A stretch of 64,000 bases of DNA from Candidatus Electrothrix scaldis (GCA_033584155.1 CP138355.1:3977826-4041825), one strand, 5' to 3'. Counted from the stretch's first letter, positions 18,235 through 27,412 are shown. The notes: generated by a model from the sequence alone, not told the origin. Made by a program: numbers and translations.

Positions 18235-19482
18235 ATGAGCCTCCTTACACACCATAATTATCCTATTGAAATTAAAATGAAAAATACTTTTTTTATTATT
18301 TTAAAAGTTTTTATTGAGAGTTGTGCAATGCATTATCGTGAAGTAGAAAGAGGAAAAAAGATATCCAGTCGGTTAAAAAGTATTCTGTCACTACTAATAG
18401 TATGTGTGGCAAGCTTTTGGGTTATAAGCTGTTCCCAGGAACCAAAAGAGACTCCTGGAGAATCAAAGAACTCCGCAGAACAAGTCGAAAATCAAAATAA
18501 TGGTCGTTCACATTTGTCTATTTCGGAATGGGCAAGCTGTGAACTGCCAGAGTTCCATAAAAAATTTACAGAAAAATATCCCGATAAACCGCCCCAATTC
18601 ACCTTCCACGCTACTGATGAGGAACGATACGCTCAAGTGAAAGAGGGAGGTGGATTTGACCTTATCCATCCTTGTAGCCAATTTTTTCGATTTTATGCTG
18701 AAGGAAGGTTGCTTCAGCCTTTAGATACTTCTCGGATTAAACACTGGGGAGATCTTTCTCCCGCTCTTGTTGAGGCGGGAAAATTTAATGGAAAACAATA
18801 TTTTCTTCCTTATGATTGGGGGTATGAATCGCTTTTAGTTCGATCAGATAAAGTGGACAAGATTCCAGAGTCTTGGGGTGATTTATGGGATCAACGCTAT
18901 GCGGGGCATATAGCCTTGATCGATGCTGCTGATGCCAATCATATCGTTACATCTATGGCGCTGGGTTTGGACCCTTGGACAACGACTCCAGGTCAACATA
19001 TTGAAATAAGGCATAAGCTGACAAAGATTAAACCGAATGTCTTGGCCTATTGGTCAAATTTTGAAGAGATAAAAGAAATGGTTGCTTCTGGAGATATCTG
19101 GGTGGCGGCCAATGTATGGAATGACGCCTACGCAAGCCTCAAGGAAGAGGGCGTTCCTGTAAAGTACATTACACCCAAAGAGGGGAGACTTGGTTGGATG
19201 TGCGGCTATGCCATTCCACGCAAAGCTGAACATGTAGATATGGCCTATGATTATCTCAATGCACTTCTTGACCCAGACTCACAAGCAGCTTTTGGTAATA
19301 TGTATGCCTACGGTGTTTCATCAAGTGCAGCCCTTGCTCGTATGGATCAGGAAAAAGTGAAGATGATGCAGCTGGATGATACGAATTTGAAGGAAAGAAC
19401 CATATTCTATAAAGGTTGGACCGTGGACCAGCGGAAAGGAATTAATGAGCGCTGGAATTTGATAAGAGAGGCAAAAAAATGA
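18235..19482 (+). CDS. PotD-like solute-binding lipoprotein 1
   Basis: A 415-residue periplasmic binding protein of the spermidine/putrescine type. It begins with a long basic N-terminus, a hydrophobic helix and a lipobox ending in SCS (Cys about residue 62). The mature part has the family pattern: DEERYAQVKEGGGFDLIHP, LQPLDTSRI, LPYDWGYESLLVR, LWDQRYAGHIALIDAADA, VAANVWNDAY. The ATG at 18235 has an AGGA site; ATG 18328 would give a more normal signal peptide. It is clearly paralogous to the second PotD-like gene at 25.5-26.7 kb. Polyamine or guanidino-compound binding is likely but unproven. Confidence 0.85.
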   Translation: MSLLTHHNYPIEIKMKNTFFIILKVFIESCAMHYREVERGKKISSRLKSILSLLIVCVASFWVISCSQEPKETPGESKNSAEQVENQNNGRSHLSISEWASCELPEFHKKFTEKYPDKPPQFTFHATDEERYAQVKEGGGFDLIHPCSQFFRFYAEGRLLQPLDTSRIKHWGDLSPALVEAGKFNGKQYFLPYDWGYESLLVRSDKVDKIPESWGDLWDQRYAGHIALIDAADANHIVTSMALGLDPWTTTPGQHIEIRHKLTKIKPNVLAYWSNFEEIKEMVASGDIWVAANVWNDAYASLKEEGVPVKYITPKEGRLGWMCGYAIPRKAEHVDMAYDYLNALLDPDSQAAFGNMYAYGVSSSAALARMDQEKVKMMQLDDTNLKERTIFYKGWTVDQRKGINERWNLIREAKK

Positions 19483-19483
19483 A

Positions 19484-19512
19484 CCTCTCCTATGGGGAGG
19501 GAAGATTTTTTC
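19484..19512 (+). terminator. Terminator after PotD-like gene 1
   Basis: Stem CCTCTCC/GGGGAGG (one G-T pair, loop TAT) just after the stop codon, followed by a T6 run (AAGATTTTTT). Confidence 0.65.
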
Positions 19513-19678
19513 GGTAATGGAAAAACTTCGCTCCTCATTTGCCGCTTGGTTACGCTTGTCTTACTTGCTTGGTCTGATCTTCCAGATCAGATCAATGCTT
19601 TTCCTGTAGAGGGCGTACGGGCACGAACCTCCGCATAAGCTTAGCCCCCGTTCACGTGTGAGGGTAGTGAAAATTAAT

Positions 19679-19725
19679 CTAACCGCACAGCTCGAAAAAT
19701 TTCGACCTGTGCGGTTAGCCGTTTT
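19679..19725. terminator. Strong hairpin at the left end of the ISKra4-type element
   Basis: A 12-bp perfect stem CTAACCGCACAG/CTGTGCGGTTAG (19679-19690 and 19707-19718) with additional internal pairing (TCGAAA/TTTCGA), followed on the plus strand by CCGTTTTTT. It lies immediately after the transposase stop and could terminate transcription from both sides. Confidence 0.7.
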
Positions 19726-19730
19726 TTAGT

Positions 19731-21017
19731 CTATGCAGCCAGTTTAAAATCAATATCCTTTTTCTCAAACCATTTTCTGTATTCATTATTGTGCGCAAGA
19801 GCAGTAATCGCAGCCAAGGCCACTGTTCCTTTTTTAGTCCAGCTCATTCCATTATGTTTTTGTCGTTCTGACACAATGAGATCATTCGCCTTCTCACCGG
19901 CAGCACTTGAATTACAAAGTCCGAGTTCTTTTCGGGCAGCATAACAGGGAATATAAGGTCGGTTTCTTTCCAGATAGGCGATAAGTTTTTCTAATAATTG
20001 ACTGTTCTTTATATCCTGCTCTGGAATTTCACGCAAAAACTCAATTGCTTTATCGGTGAGACCGTACCAGAGCAACGGTTTGATTTTATTGAGAACTTCA
20101 TTGCGTAATTTCCGACCATTCATTGTTTGACTCAGCAACTCCCCACACTTCTTACCAAGATGGTACCAGTCCAATATTATTCCCATATTTCTTTTCCAAG
20201 AGCAGGACTTCATGATTGCTGTATTCAAGGCTGTATGGCCATCAGTAAAAAACTGGAATCGTTTCCCGGAAAGACCGTTAGCAAGCAAAAAAGACATTAT
20301 AATGGGAAGTAGAGAGGTTGTGGACGCCCCATTTAAGACATATTTTGTCCCGTTGTGAGAAAGACGAGCGATTGTGTTATGTGCGTATTTCCGTTTATGC
20401 GTGGTTCTTTTTTGCCCCGGAATCCTGTTGTCTTCCTGTCTTTTTACATTAACATCATCGACCGCTATGTTGACTGTTTCAGAAGGATTCTCGTAGTCTA
20501 TCGAATTGTCTATGTAACCATCAGAAAAGGAATATCCTTCTGTACAAACAGAGAGTGCTTCGTCAATCCTGGACTGAGGCAGAAGGACGGGACGGGATTG
20601 AGTATACTGTGGATTCCGTCCTCGGTATATCCCGGTCTCTTCAAAGCCGTGATGAGATAATATCTGTTCAGATTTTCTTGTAATATGCTCAAGAAGAGAA
20701 GTCCCTTCCCGCTCTGTAACTTCATGAAGTGTACGAGATGGAGTGCCGTCTTTTTCCTGGTACCGGATGCGATTGATCAATCGTGTTGTCTTTCTGTATG
20801 ATTCTTTCGTATCACCGTAAATCAAAGCTATTTCTTTGAAACCTGCGGTTCGATAATACTCTTTTCCGTGCAGGCACGAAAAAACATCTCGACCGGTGTT
20901 GTATTGCACATCGGCATCCTTCAGGATACTATGGGTAAGGAATGTAAATCGTCCGGCTTCCCCATCAACTTTATATGGACAACTATTTTGAATTACTTGT
21001 TCTCCGGTTTCACTCAT
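19731..21017 (-). CDS. ISKra4-family transposase
   Basis: A 428-residue transposase with the ISKra4 pattern: IAVDDVNVKRQ (first catalytic Asp region), FQFFTDGHTALNTAI, GIILDWYHLGKKCGELLSQ (second Asp) and the C-terminal NSSAAGEKANDLIVSERQKHNGMSWTK block with the catalytic Glu. It appears intact. The small accessory ORF upstream ends 2 bp before this start. These elements often insert near other repeats, as here. Confidence 0.85.
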   Translation of the reverse strand: MSETGEQVIQNSCPYKVDGEAGRFTFLTHSILKDADVQYNTGRDVFSCLHGKEYYRTAGFKEIALIYGDTKESYRKTTRLINRIRYQEKDGTPSRTLHEVTEREGTSLLEHITRKSEQILSHHGFEETGIYRGRNPQYTQSRPVLLPQSRIDEALSVCTEGYSFSDGYIDNSIDYENPSETVNIAVDDVNVKRQEDNRIPGQKRTTHKRKYAHNTIARLSHNGTKYVLNGASTTSLLPIIMSFLLANGLSGKRFQFFTDGHTALNTAIMKSCSWKRNMGIILDWYHLGKKCGELLSQTMNGRKLRNEVLNKIKPLLWYGLTDKAIEFLREIPEQDIKNSQLLEKLIAYLERNRPYIPCYAARKELGLCNSSAAGEKANDLIVSERQKHNGMSWTKKGTVALAAITALAHNNEYRKWFEKKDIDFKLAA

Positions 21018-21018
21018 C

Positions 21019-21246
21019 TCACCAGCTTTTTTTTTGAGACACCTCGGTAAGGTGTCTGGATAAAGCAGACCGTATTGTCGGATATGCGGTTTGCAAAACG
21101 GTTTTCTCGCACTTGTCTATACTTACAGCATCTTTCTCACTGATCACCATACTGAAACTTCCATCTTGCTGCCCTGTCGGGGTATCGCTAATGGATTCGT
21201 TACACTCTACAAGTTCAACGCTTACTTTGACTTTATACCCAGTCAT
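21019..21246 (-). CDS. ISKra4-type accessory ORF
   Basis: A 75-residue protein just upstream of the transposase, on the same strand and separated by one or two bases. Short ORFs in this position are common in ISKra4 elements; the role is unknown. The start (MTGYKVKVSVELVE) is preceded by GGAGGGATCAG, a good ribosome site. Confidence 0.65.
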   Translation of the reverse strand: MTGYKVKVSVELVECNESISDTPTGQQDGSFSMVISEKDAVSIDKCEKTVLQTAYPTIRSALSRHLTEVSQKKSW

Positions 21247-21392
21247 TCTGATCCCTCCGTATGAAATATGAATCCTCTCCTTCTATAATTTTACTCACAT
21301 ATCATGCGTGAGGGTAGTGAAAATTAAGCTAACCGCACAGTTCGAAAAATTTCAGCTTCCGAAAAAAACTGCGTCTCACGAACCCGTTAAAA

Positions 21393-22589
21393 TCAATCAA
21401 CCAAAAGGCGCATATCTTCCATGTAACACCAAACTGTTACCTCATCGTCTATAGCGTACCTTCTCTCCTCATTTTCAAGGGTATTCTGAACCCGTACGAT
21501 AACGACATCTCCACTTCCTAAGGCTATAGAATAACAAGTAGAGATCCCAACAAAGAAAACACCCTGAACTATTCCGTTAAGCAGAACAATCCGTCCTTCA
21601 CGGTCTCTACTCCGCCGTTTGGGAATCGAGATATCTGTAAGGATACCGTTCGGCCCAAAGACGTATCCTTGCTCCTCAATTATCGGAGGAAGTTTTCCCC
21701 GCAAGGCGAGGGTCATACGTTCTGGACGTACAGCCAAAAAGGCCTGTTGATCCACCACGCATTTTCCAGCTTGCAAAGGCAGATGTATCAGCTCGCCCAT
21801 AATACTCAGCTGGGTAAACTTCTCGCCGCAAAAAGTAACTTTCGCCGGAAGAAGATTATTATCACCTATAAAATTAGCCACAAAACGATTTGTGGGATGC
21901 TCATAAATCACAGGAGGCTCGTCTACCTGCAATATCTGACCAGCATTCATAACCGCTATGCGGTCCGACATCGCTAAAGCCTCTTCCTGATCATGCGTAA
22001 TATAAACAAAGGTAATGGCTAAAGTCTGCTGAAGCTGTGTCAATTCGTGTTGCATCTGGCGGCGCAGCTGAAGATCTAATGCCCCAAGTGGCTCATCTAA
22101 GGCAAGAACCGTTGGGCGATTAATAAGGGCTCTAGCAAGGGCTACACGTTGTTGCTGCCCTCCAGAGAGTTCAGCAGGCTTTCTTCCTTCCATCCCCTCC
22201 AGACGCACGAGCTGCAAAGTTTCGGCAACTCGCTCCTTTCTCTCACGAGAAGGCACCTTGCGCATCTTCAATCCATACTCCACATTTTGCGCGACCGTCA
22301 TATTAGGAAAAAGCGCATAATTTTGAAAAACAGTATTAACAGGCCGCTTATGCGGAGGAAGATGATCAGCCTTCTTTCCCTGAATGTAGACCTCACCATT
22401 ATTGGGTTTTTCAAAGCCCGCAATCATCCGGAGTATAGTCGTTTTCCCGCAACCTGAAGGCCCCAGTATAGTAAAAAATTCTCCCTGAAATATCTCAAGA
22501 TCAACATGCTTGACAGCATTGACACGTCCTGCTTTCTTAGAGGAATACACTTTACTTACACTGCGGAGTTCCACCGCGACCTCAGTCAT
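21393..22589 (-). CDS. potA: Spermidine/putrescine-type ABC transporter ATPase
   Basis: A 398-residue ATP-binding subunit. Walker A is GPSGCGKTT, the signature is LSGGQQQRVALARAL, Walker B is VLALDEPLGALD, and the switch His is in YITHDQEEALAMSD. The C-terminal TOBE-type domain has the NRFVANFIGDNNLLPA motif typical of PotA. It energises uptake through the PotB/PotC pair encoded upstream. The SD AAGGAAGGTG is close to the ATG. The gene is separated from potC by an unusual 307-bp gap. Confidence 0.92.
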   Translation of the reverse strand: MTEVAVELRSVSKVYSSKKAGRVNAVKHVDLEIFQGEFFTILGPSGCGKTTILRMIAGFEKPNNGEVYIQGKKADHLPPHKRPVNTVFQNYALFPNMTVAQNVEYGLKMRKVPSRERKERVAETLQLVRLEGMEGRKPAELSGGQQQRVALARALINRPTVLALDEPLGALDLQLRRQMQHELTQLQQTLAITFVYITHDQEEALAMSDRIAVMNAGQILQVDEPPVIYEHPTNRFVANFIGDNNLLPAKVTFCGEKFTQLSIMGELIHLPLQAGKCVVDQQAFLAVRPERMTLALRGKLPPIIEEQGYVFGPNGILTDISIPKRRSRDREGRIVLLNGIVQGVFFVGISTCYSIALGSGDVVIVRVQNTLENEERRYAIDDEVTVWCYMEDMRLLVD

Positions 22590-22896
22590 TTTTCACCTTC
22601 CTTTTTAGGCATGCTTGATATGCCGGTTGACATTTTCTGGGTGAGTCGTGCCTCATCCAAGACAAGAAACCTATTACAACACCTGTAAAGTTAAACTGTT
22701 GCGATACTATTAGGCTTGTTCTGTCCCGATAGCTTGGCACAGTTCTTGCGGAAAGTGTCAACTACTTTTCGGGGTATATGAAGCATGCCCCTTTTTAACG
22801 GGAATCTCAATTGCTTTCTCATTAATAAAAACTAGCTATTGCCCCTGAATTCTTTTATTTTCTTTCCTGGTTATATGGAATAATAACCAAGCAAAT
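22590..22896. other. 307-bp gap inside the pot operon
   Basis: No ORF, tRNA or riboswitch consensus was recognised between potC and potA, which usually abut. The only clear element is the SD of potA. I looked for guanidine-II type paired hairpins with ACGR loops and saw none. Confidence 0.5.
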
Positions 22897-23682
22897 TCAA
22901 TCTGATAACATCTCTGTAAATAGCAGTACAATAAGGGACACTGCTAAAATAATCGTTGACAGGGCCAATACTAAAGGTAACCGTCCAGGAAAACGGAGCT
23001 GCGAGTAGAGGTAAATCGGCAGGGTTTCATAAGATCCTGTTACAAAGAATGAAAGGTCAAATTCATCAAAAGATATTCCAAAAGAATATAAAAAACCAGC
23101 CAAAAGAACAGGGGCACAAACAGGAAGAGTAATCTTCAGTAAAGTACGCCAGTAGCTGGCCCCAAGATCCATTGATGCCTCTTCGATACTTCCCTGAAGG
23201 GTTTGTAGCCGAGGAGAAACAATCAGCATAACATACGGAATATTTATCATTACATGAGAGCAAGCAACCGTCCACATAGAGAGTGAAATACCTAACCAAT
23301 GAAATAAAAGCTGCAACGAAACGCCTATTGCAAGATCAGGAATAATCAACGGTAGTGTCCCTGCTGTAAGAAAAAAATCCCTACAAGGAAAACGAAACCT
23401 TGTGGTTGCCAATGCTGCCATAGTCCCAAGAATAACAGCGGCAATCGAAGAGACAACGGCAACGATAAGGCTATGATACATAGAGTGCAAGAGGTCCTCT
23501 GCGTCCAGCAGAGCTGCATACCAATCAAACGTAAAACCTTTTAAAGGAAAAGCAAGCGTATTTCCGTCATTAAAAGAAAAAACGACCAGCAGAACGATAG
23601 GAGTATACAGAAGAACAAGAACAACGAGATAATAAGCATGAAAGGTAAAAGATTTTATGGAGGACATGTCAAACCGGTGCAT
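22897..23682 (-). CDS. potC: Spermidine/putrescine-type ABC permease
   Basis: A 261-residue inner-membrane permease with about six helices and the EAA loop EEASMDLGASYWRTLLKITLP, which contacts the ATPase. N-terminal YTPIVLLVVFSFNDG and FDWYAALL are typical of PotC. The reading frame overlaps potB by 14 bp; the start may be the second Met (about 23667). It is expected to form the channel with PotB and to receive substrate from a PotD-like lipoprotein. Confidence 0.9.
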   Translation of the reverse strand: MHRFDMSSIKSFTFHAYYLVVLVLLYTPIVLLVVFSFNDGNTLAFPLKGFTFDWYAALLDAEDLLHSMYHSLIVAVVSSIAAVILGTMAALATTRFRFPCRDFFLTAGTLPLIIPDLAIGVSLQLLFHWLGISLSMWTVACSHVMINIPYVMLIVSPRLQTLQGSIEEASMDLGASYWRTLLKITLPVCAPVLLAGFLYSFGISFDEFDLSFFVTGSYETLPIYLYSQLRFPGRLPLVLALSTIILAVSLIVLLFTEMLSD

Positions 23683-24523
23683 TTTCAGATAGACGGGAAC
23701 TACGCGTAAACAGGAATAAGATAGGAGTAATCAAGACCAAAAGTACTAAGCTCAAGAGCGCACCTAAAGGCCAGTTTAAGGTTCGTACAAATTGCTCCTG
23801 AATCAAATTACCGTACATAAGGCCTTGCGCACCTCCAACTATGGTTGGGGTCACCCATTCGCCTAATACAGGAATGAAAACAAAGAAGAACGCAGCTGTT
23901 ACCCCAGGGAACGAAATAGGAAGAACAACCTTGAAAAAAGTACTCACACCGCTCCCCCCTAAATCTCTAGAAGCCTCAAGCAACTGTAGATCTATATTTT
24001 CCAAAGCAGAAAAAATGGGCAGGGCAACAAATGGCACACAAATATAGATAAGTGTTATTACCACAGCAGTGCTGCTATACATTAAAGAAGGAACCGACTC
24101 AGAGATTGCTCCAGAACTGAGCAGGAGAAGATTCAGCAATCCAGTTGAATCAATGAGGAGTTTCCACGCAAGGACACGGAGTAGCCAAGCTGTCCAGGCC
24201 GGTATGAGCAAAAGACTCATCAAAATAACTTTGTATTTTCCAGCGTTAAAAGCCAGAAAATAAGCGAGTGGATACGCTAAAGCAACAGAGGTCAATGCTG
24301 TGATAGCAGACTGAAAAATGGACCGATATAGAAGACGGTGATAGGAGGGGGTGGAGAAAAAAACCTTAAAATGCTCAAAGGTAAAAATATATTTTGCATC
24401 ACCAAATGCTCCTTCACGGAACACATAACTTGCCATAATCCCAATGGGTATGACAAAAAATAGCACCATATAGAGGGCTGGAGGGGCTAACAAAAAAAAT
24501 ACGCGTTTTCTTTCTTCTTTCAT
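23669..24523 (-). CDS. potB: Spermidine/putrescine-type ABC permease
   Basis: A 284-residue inner-membrane permease with six predicted helices and the EAA loop LLEASRDLGGSGVSTFFKVVLPIS. PALYMVLFFVIPIGIMASYVF and VPVLGEWVTPTIVGG are characteristic of PotB. It starts 30 bp after the NNMT-like methyltransferase gene and overlaps potC, so the three are probably cotranscribed. Confidence 0.9.
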   Translation of the reverse strand: MKEERKRVFFLLAPPALYMVLFFVIPIGIMASYVFREGAFGDAKYIFTFEHFKVFFSTPSYHRLLYRSIFQSAITALTSVALAYPLAYFLAFNAGKYKVILMSLLLIPAWTAWLLRVLAWKLLIDSTGLLNLLLLSSGAISESVPSLMYSSTAVVITLIYICVPFVALPIFSALENIDLQLLEASRDLGGSGVSTFFKVVLPISFPGVTAAFFFVFIPVLGEWVTPTIVGGAQGLMYGNLIQEQFVRTLNWPLGALLSLVLLVLITPILFLFTRSSRLSENAPV

Positions 24524-24553
24524 CGAATGTTCTTGCGCTCTAAATATGTTCTC

Positions 24554-25345
24554 TTATTCAACCTGTTTTTTGTGGGCCAATATTGTTCTAATGCCTTTAT
24601 ATCCACTTGATGACTCAGAGGCAGGTATAAAATTCTTATTTTTTGTAGTAAATCCCTCTTCAAGTAGGCACTGCTCTATATCCTTTTCACTGAGAAAAAC
24701 AGCAGGAAATGCTTTATCACCAACTAGATAATGAGAAGCCTCTTCAAGTGCAGAAAGGACTATAGTACCCCCAGGCTTAACCAGTGAGCAAATATTTTTT
24801 AAATATTTGCTCCAAGTGACCTTGTCCGTTGTTGCTGAATCAGCGCAGCATGTGCTAATCAATACATCATAAGAATAAGGGTAATCTATCGGAGGCGAAC
24901 AATTAGCATCACAGGAAAAGATTTGAGAAACTCTATGGCGAATCAAATTTTCTCGTTGTTCAATCTCCATTTCAGATACCTCCGTCTTTCTGTTGCAAAT
25001 TTGATGTTCAAATTCTAACGCCTTTTTAATAAAGTCATGCCAATCAAATGCATCAGGAACATTATGGAGCCATTGACGTACCTCATTAAGATTGGCATCT
25101 GAATAATCGCACAGATGAATTTCCTTTACACGATGAGCTACAGAAGCTACGGAATATACAGTTGGTCCGCACCCAAAATCTAATAATTTAGCTTCTCTAC
25201 TAAACACCTCAGGTATTTCATACGCAGATTCTGCAAAAAACTTCAATAACGAAAAATTTTCAGAGGTCATATCAGAATAATATCCCTTAAGATATTCTCT
25301 AGGTTTAAACTCTTCCCAATTGTCTGTAATGTAATGTGCCCTCAT
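24554..25345 (-). CDS. NNMT/PNMT/TEMT-family methyltransferase
   Basis: A 263-residue SAM methyltransferase resembling the nicotinamide / phenylethanolamine / indolethylamine / thioether methyltransferases best known from animals. Matching blocks are FKPREYLKGYY (NNMT: FNPRDYLEKYY), LLDFGCGPTVYSVAS, CDYSDANLNEVRQWL, PDAFDW, and a C-terminal PGGTIVLSALEEASHYLVG. Members transfer methyl to amine, pyridine, thioether or selenoether acceptors. Its place directly upstream of potB suggests a substrate related to the transported compound; this is inference. Confidence 0.83.
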   Translation of the reverse strand: MRAHYITDNWEEFKPREYLKGYYSDMTSENFSLLKFFAESAYEIPEVFSREAKLLDFGCGPTVYSVASVAHRVKEIHLCDYSDANLNEVRQWLHNVPDAFDWHDFIKKALEFEHQICNRKTEVSEMEIEQRENLIRHRVSQIFSCDANCSPPIDYPYSYDVLISTCCADSATTDKVTWSKYLKNICSLVKPGGTIVLSALEEASHYLVGDKAFPAVFLSEKDIEQCLLEEGFTTKNKNFIPASESSSGYKGIRTILAHKKQVE

Positions 25346-25416
25346 TGTAAGGTCAGAGCTTATGAATATTTTTTAAAGATAAAGCAAACGAATACGACTT
25401 TTTTTCGATATAAACT

Positions 25417-25519
25417 TTGATGGTTTCGTAAAAAGTGCAATTTTGGTAAAAATTGCACCGTAACCCTTTGAGTTGTCGTTAGTGATTTGCGGATTTCCGA
25501 CTTTTTACCAGACTATCAA
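25417..25519. repeat. 103-bp MITE-like repeat, copy A
   Basis: Terminal inverted repeats of about 20 bp (TTGATGGTTTCGTAAAAAGT and the complement of the right end, TTGATAGTCTGGTAAAAAGT) flank a core containing GAGTTGTCGTTAGTGA. A second copy lies in opposite orientation at 27220-27322. No clear target duplication. It sits between the PotD-like 2 and NNMT-like genes. Confidence 0.75.
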
Positions 25520-25521
25520 CT

Positions 25522-26727
25522 TTAAGGTGCTGCTTGAACTTGAGGCCAACGTTCAGTTATATTTTTCCTTTGTTCTTCGGTCCAATTTCTATAAAATACA
25601 GTTCGACTTTGAATATCCATGTTATCCAGCTGCATAATCTTTACTTGCTCTGGATCCATAAGCGAAAGAGCGGTCTTAGAGGATACCCCATAGGCATACA
25701 TGTTTCCAAAGGCTGCGTGAGACTCAGGGTCCAGAAGAGCATTCAAGTAGTCATAAGCTAAATCTAGATTTTCAGTTCGGCTTGAAATAGCATAACCACA
25801 TCCCCAGCCCATCCTGCCTTCCTTTGGCACGATGTATTCAACAGGAATACCCTCTGCTTTAAGATTAGCATATGCATCGTTCCATACACTTGAAGCAAGC
25901 CATGCATCGCCAGATGCGATCAATTGCTTAATTTCTTCGAAATCGTTCCAATAAGAAAGCACATTGGGCTTCAACTCTATCAATTTCTGTTTTATCTTCT
26001 CATCTTGATCCGGCGTGGTGTTCCAAGGATCAAAACCTAAGGCAAGGGATGCTATAATGTGATTTGCATCAGCAGCCCCAAGCAACACAACATGCCCCTT
26101 GTACTGCGGATCCCAGAGATCAGCCCAGGAGTCGGGAAGTTCTTTGACCTTATCAGTTCGAACGAGAATAGATTCGTACCCCCAATCATAGGGCATGATA
26201 TACTGCGTTCCGTTTATTTTCCCTGCCTCTTTAAGTGACGGTACGAGCTCATCCCATCGTTCTATTCTGGAAGTATCCAAAGGCTGAATTAAACCGCTCT
26301 CTACATACAAATGATAAAAATTACTACATGGATGGATAATATCAAAGGTAAACCCGCCCACAGCTTTAGCATAGGCTTCCTCATCACTCCCTATATACGT
26401 AAAGCGAGGTGAGCTTCCTAGATATTTTTCTGTAAATTTCGTGTAAAATTGAGGAAGATTGCATGCAGACCAATCATAGACAAGCAGACGTTTCGAGGAT
26501 GCCCCTTTGTCTTCCGACGAACAACCTGCAGATAACAAGCAACCTGCCAAGACAACACATCCAATGAAATTAAGAGGGGATATAAATACCGGAGTGACAT
26601 CTCTTTCTTTAGTACACCATACAGTCACAAACGATTTAATTTTTGCATATAACTGCTCTAAACGTTTACTCCACGCATATTTTTTATTATTGCAATTCAT
26701 TATATATCTCATCCAGATAGCTAACAA
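25522..26727 (-). CDS. PotD-like solute-binding lipoprotein 2
   Basis: A 401-residue periplasmic binding protein closely related to the one at 18.2 kb: shared DEEAYAKAVGGFTFDIIHP, LIQPLDTSRIERWDELVPS, MPYDWGYESILVRTDKV, LLGAADANHI and SSVWNDAYANLK. The lipobox LSAGCS gives a Cys at about residue 69 after a long N-terminus, so a downstream start may be used. It heads the pot genes on the minus strand and is the likely main receptor for PotABC. It is bracketed by inverted copies of a 103-bp MITE. Confidence 0.86.
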   Translation of the reverse strand: MLAIWMRYIMNCNNKKYAWSKRLEQLYAKIKSFVTVWCTKERDVTPVFISPLNFIGCVVLAGCLLSAGCSSEDKGASSKRLLVYDWSACNLPQFYTKFTEKYLGSSPRFTYIGSDEEAYAKAVGGFTFDIIHPCSNFYHLYVESGLIQPLDTSRIERWDELVPSLKEAGKINGTQYIMPYDWGYESILVRTDKVKELPDSWADLWDPQYKGHVVLLGAADANHIIASLALGFDPWNTTPDQDEKIKQKLIELKPNVLSYWNDFEEIKQLIASGDAWLASSVWNDAYANLKAEGIPVEYIVPKEGRMGWGCGYAISSRTENLDLAYDYLNALLDPESHAAFGNMYAYGVSSKTALSLMDPEQVKIMQLDNMDIQSRTVFYRNWTEEQRKNITERWPQVQAAP

Positions 26728-26940
26728 CTCAGAAAGTTTTCCCTTAATATATCACAACACACCTATATAATTATAGACCATGATACACTTAATCTCTCTA
26801 CTCAGTCAAATCGAATCGAAACAGCCGGTTTCTATCCCAACACATCAAATATCCTGTAAATCCCAACCAAGCGCAAGATAATACACTGAGTTAAATCTTC
26901 TCCAATAACTCTTTTTTACAGGAAAATCCTTATATTTTAT

Positions 26941-27109
26941 GGCTCATCGCAGATTAGTGGGGAGAAAAGCCTTTTTCGTTTAACTGCTCTCTCCAAACGT
27001 TATGCGTTCACAAGCCGTAACGAAGGATTATCGCGACAGGTGATACAATATTCCGGGATTGAGAGCCTGAATTACGCGAGCACCTTTCCCCACTAATCTG
27101 CGAAGAGCC
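26941..27109. repeat. 169-bp MITE-like element, copy 1
   Basis: Terminal inverted repeats of 22 bp with one mismatch (starting GGCTCATCGCAGATTAG; other end reads GGCTCTTCGCAGATTAG on the complement). Flanks TATTTTAT and TATTTTAG look like an 8-bp target duplication with one change. Almost identical to the copy at 28860-29027, in the same orientation. It encodes no transposase. The surrounding 26728-27412 has no gene. Confidence 0.85.
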
Positions 27110-27219
27110 TATTTTAGGCTTAATCCAAACTAGTGCTAAGTCATGACTAAATTTTAGGGTTGCCGCCTTCAGGCCAAATCAAAAGATTAAACAACAACGG
27201 AGATGATTAACCCTAATTT

Positions 27220-27322
27220 TTGATAGTCTGGCAAAAAGTCGAAAAATGCCAAGTCACTAACGGCAACTCAGTGAGTTACGAAACGATTTTGCCCAAATTT
27301 GGACTTTTTGCGAATCCATCAA
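27220..27322. repeat. 103-bp MITE-like repeat, copy B (inverted)
   Basis: The reverse complement matches copy A at 25417-25519 over its full length with scattered differences. Outside it are a further inverted pair, ACTAGTGCT near 27130 and AGCACTAGT near 27340, suggesting nested insertions or a larger parent element. Confidence 0.7.
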
Positions 27323-27412
27323 TTTTTAGATTTTACGAAGCACTAGTGTCCCCTTTTTTTTGGGGGGGGCAACATTAATGCTCAAGTTAAAACAACAAAA
27401 CAATTTGAACAC

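Larger units (their letters stand above)
19655..21353 (-). mobile_element. ISKra4-type insertion sequence
   Basis: Contains an ISKra4-like transposase and the usual small upstream ORF. Both ends carry a nearly identical 45-48 bp segment in the same orientation (19656-19703 and 21307-21353; shared core GAGGGTAGTGAAAATTAA, then CTAACCGCACAG). The exact ends and target duplication cannot be fixed by eye. It sits between the convergent PotD-like 1 and PotA genes and interrupts neither. Confidence 0.65.

Noticed and set aside
19515..19655. Group II intron end left of the ISKra4-type element
   Set aside because: The segment has GTACG-like and GC-rich motifs but does not match the conserved domain V pattern and no reverse transcriptase is present.
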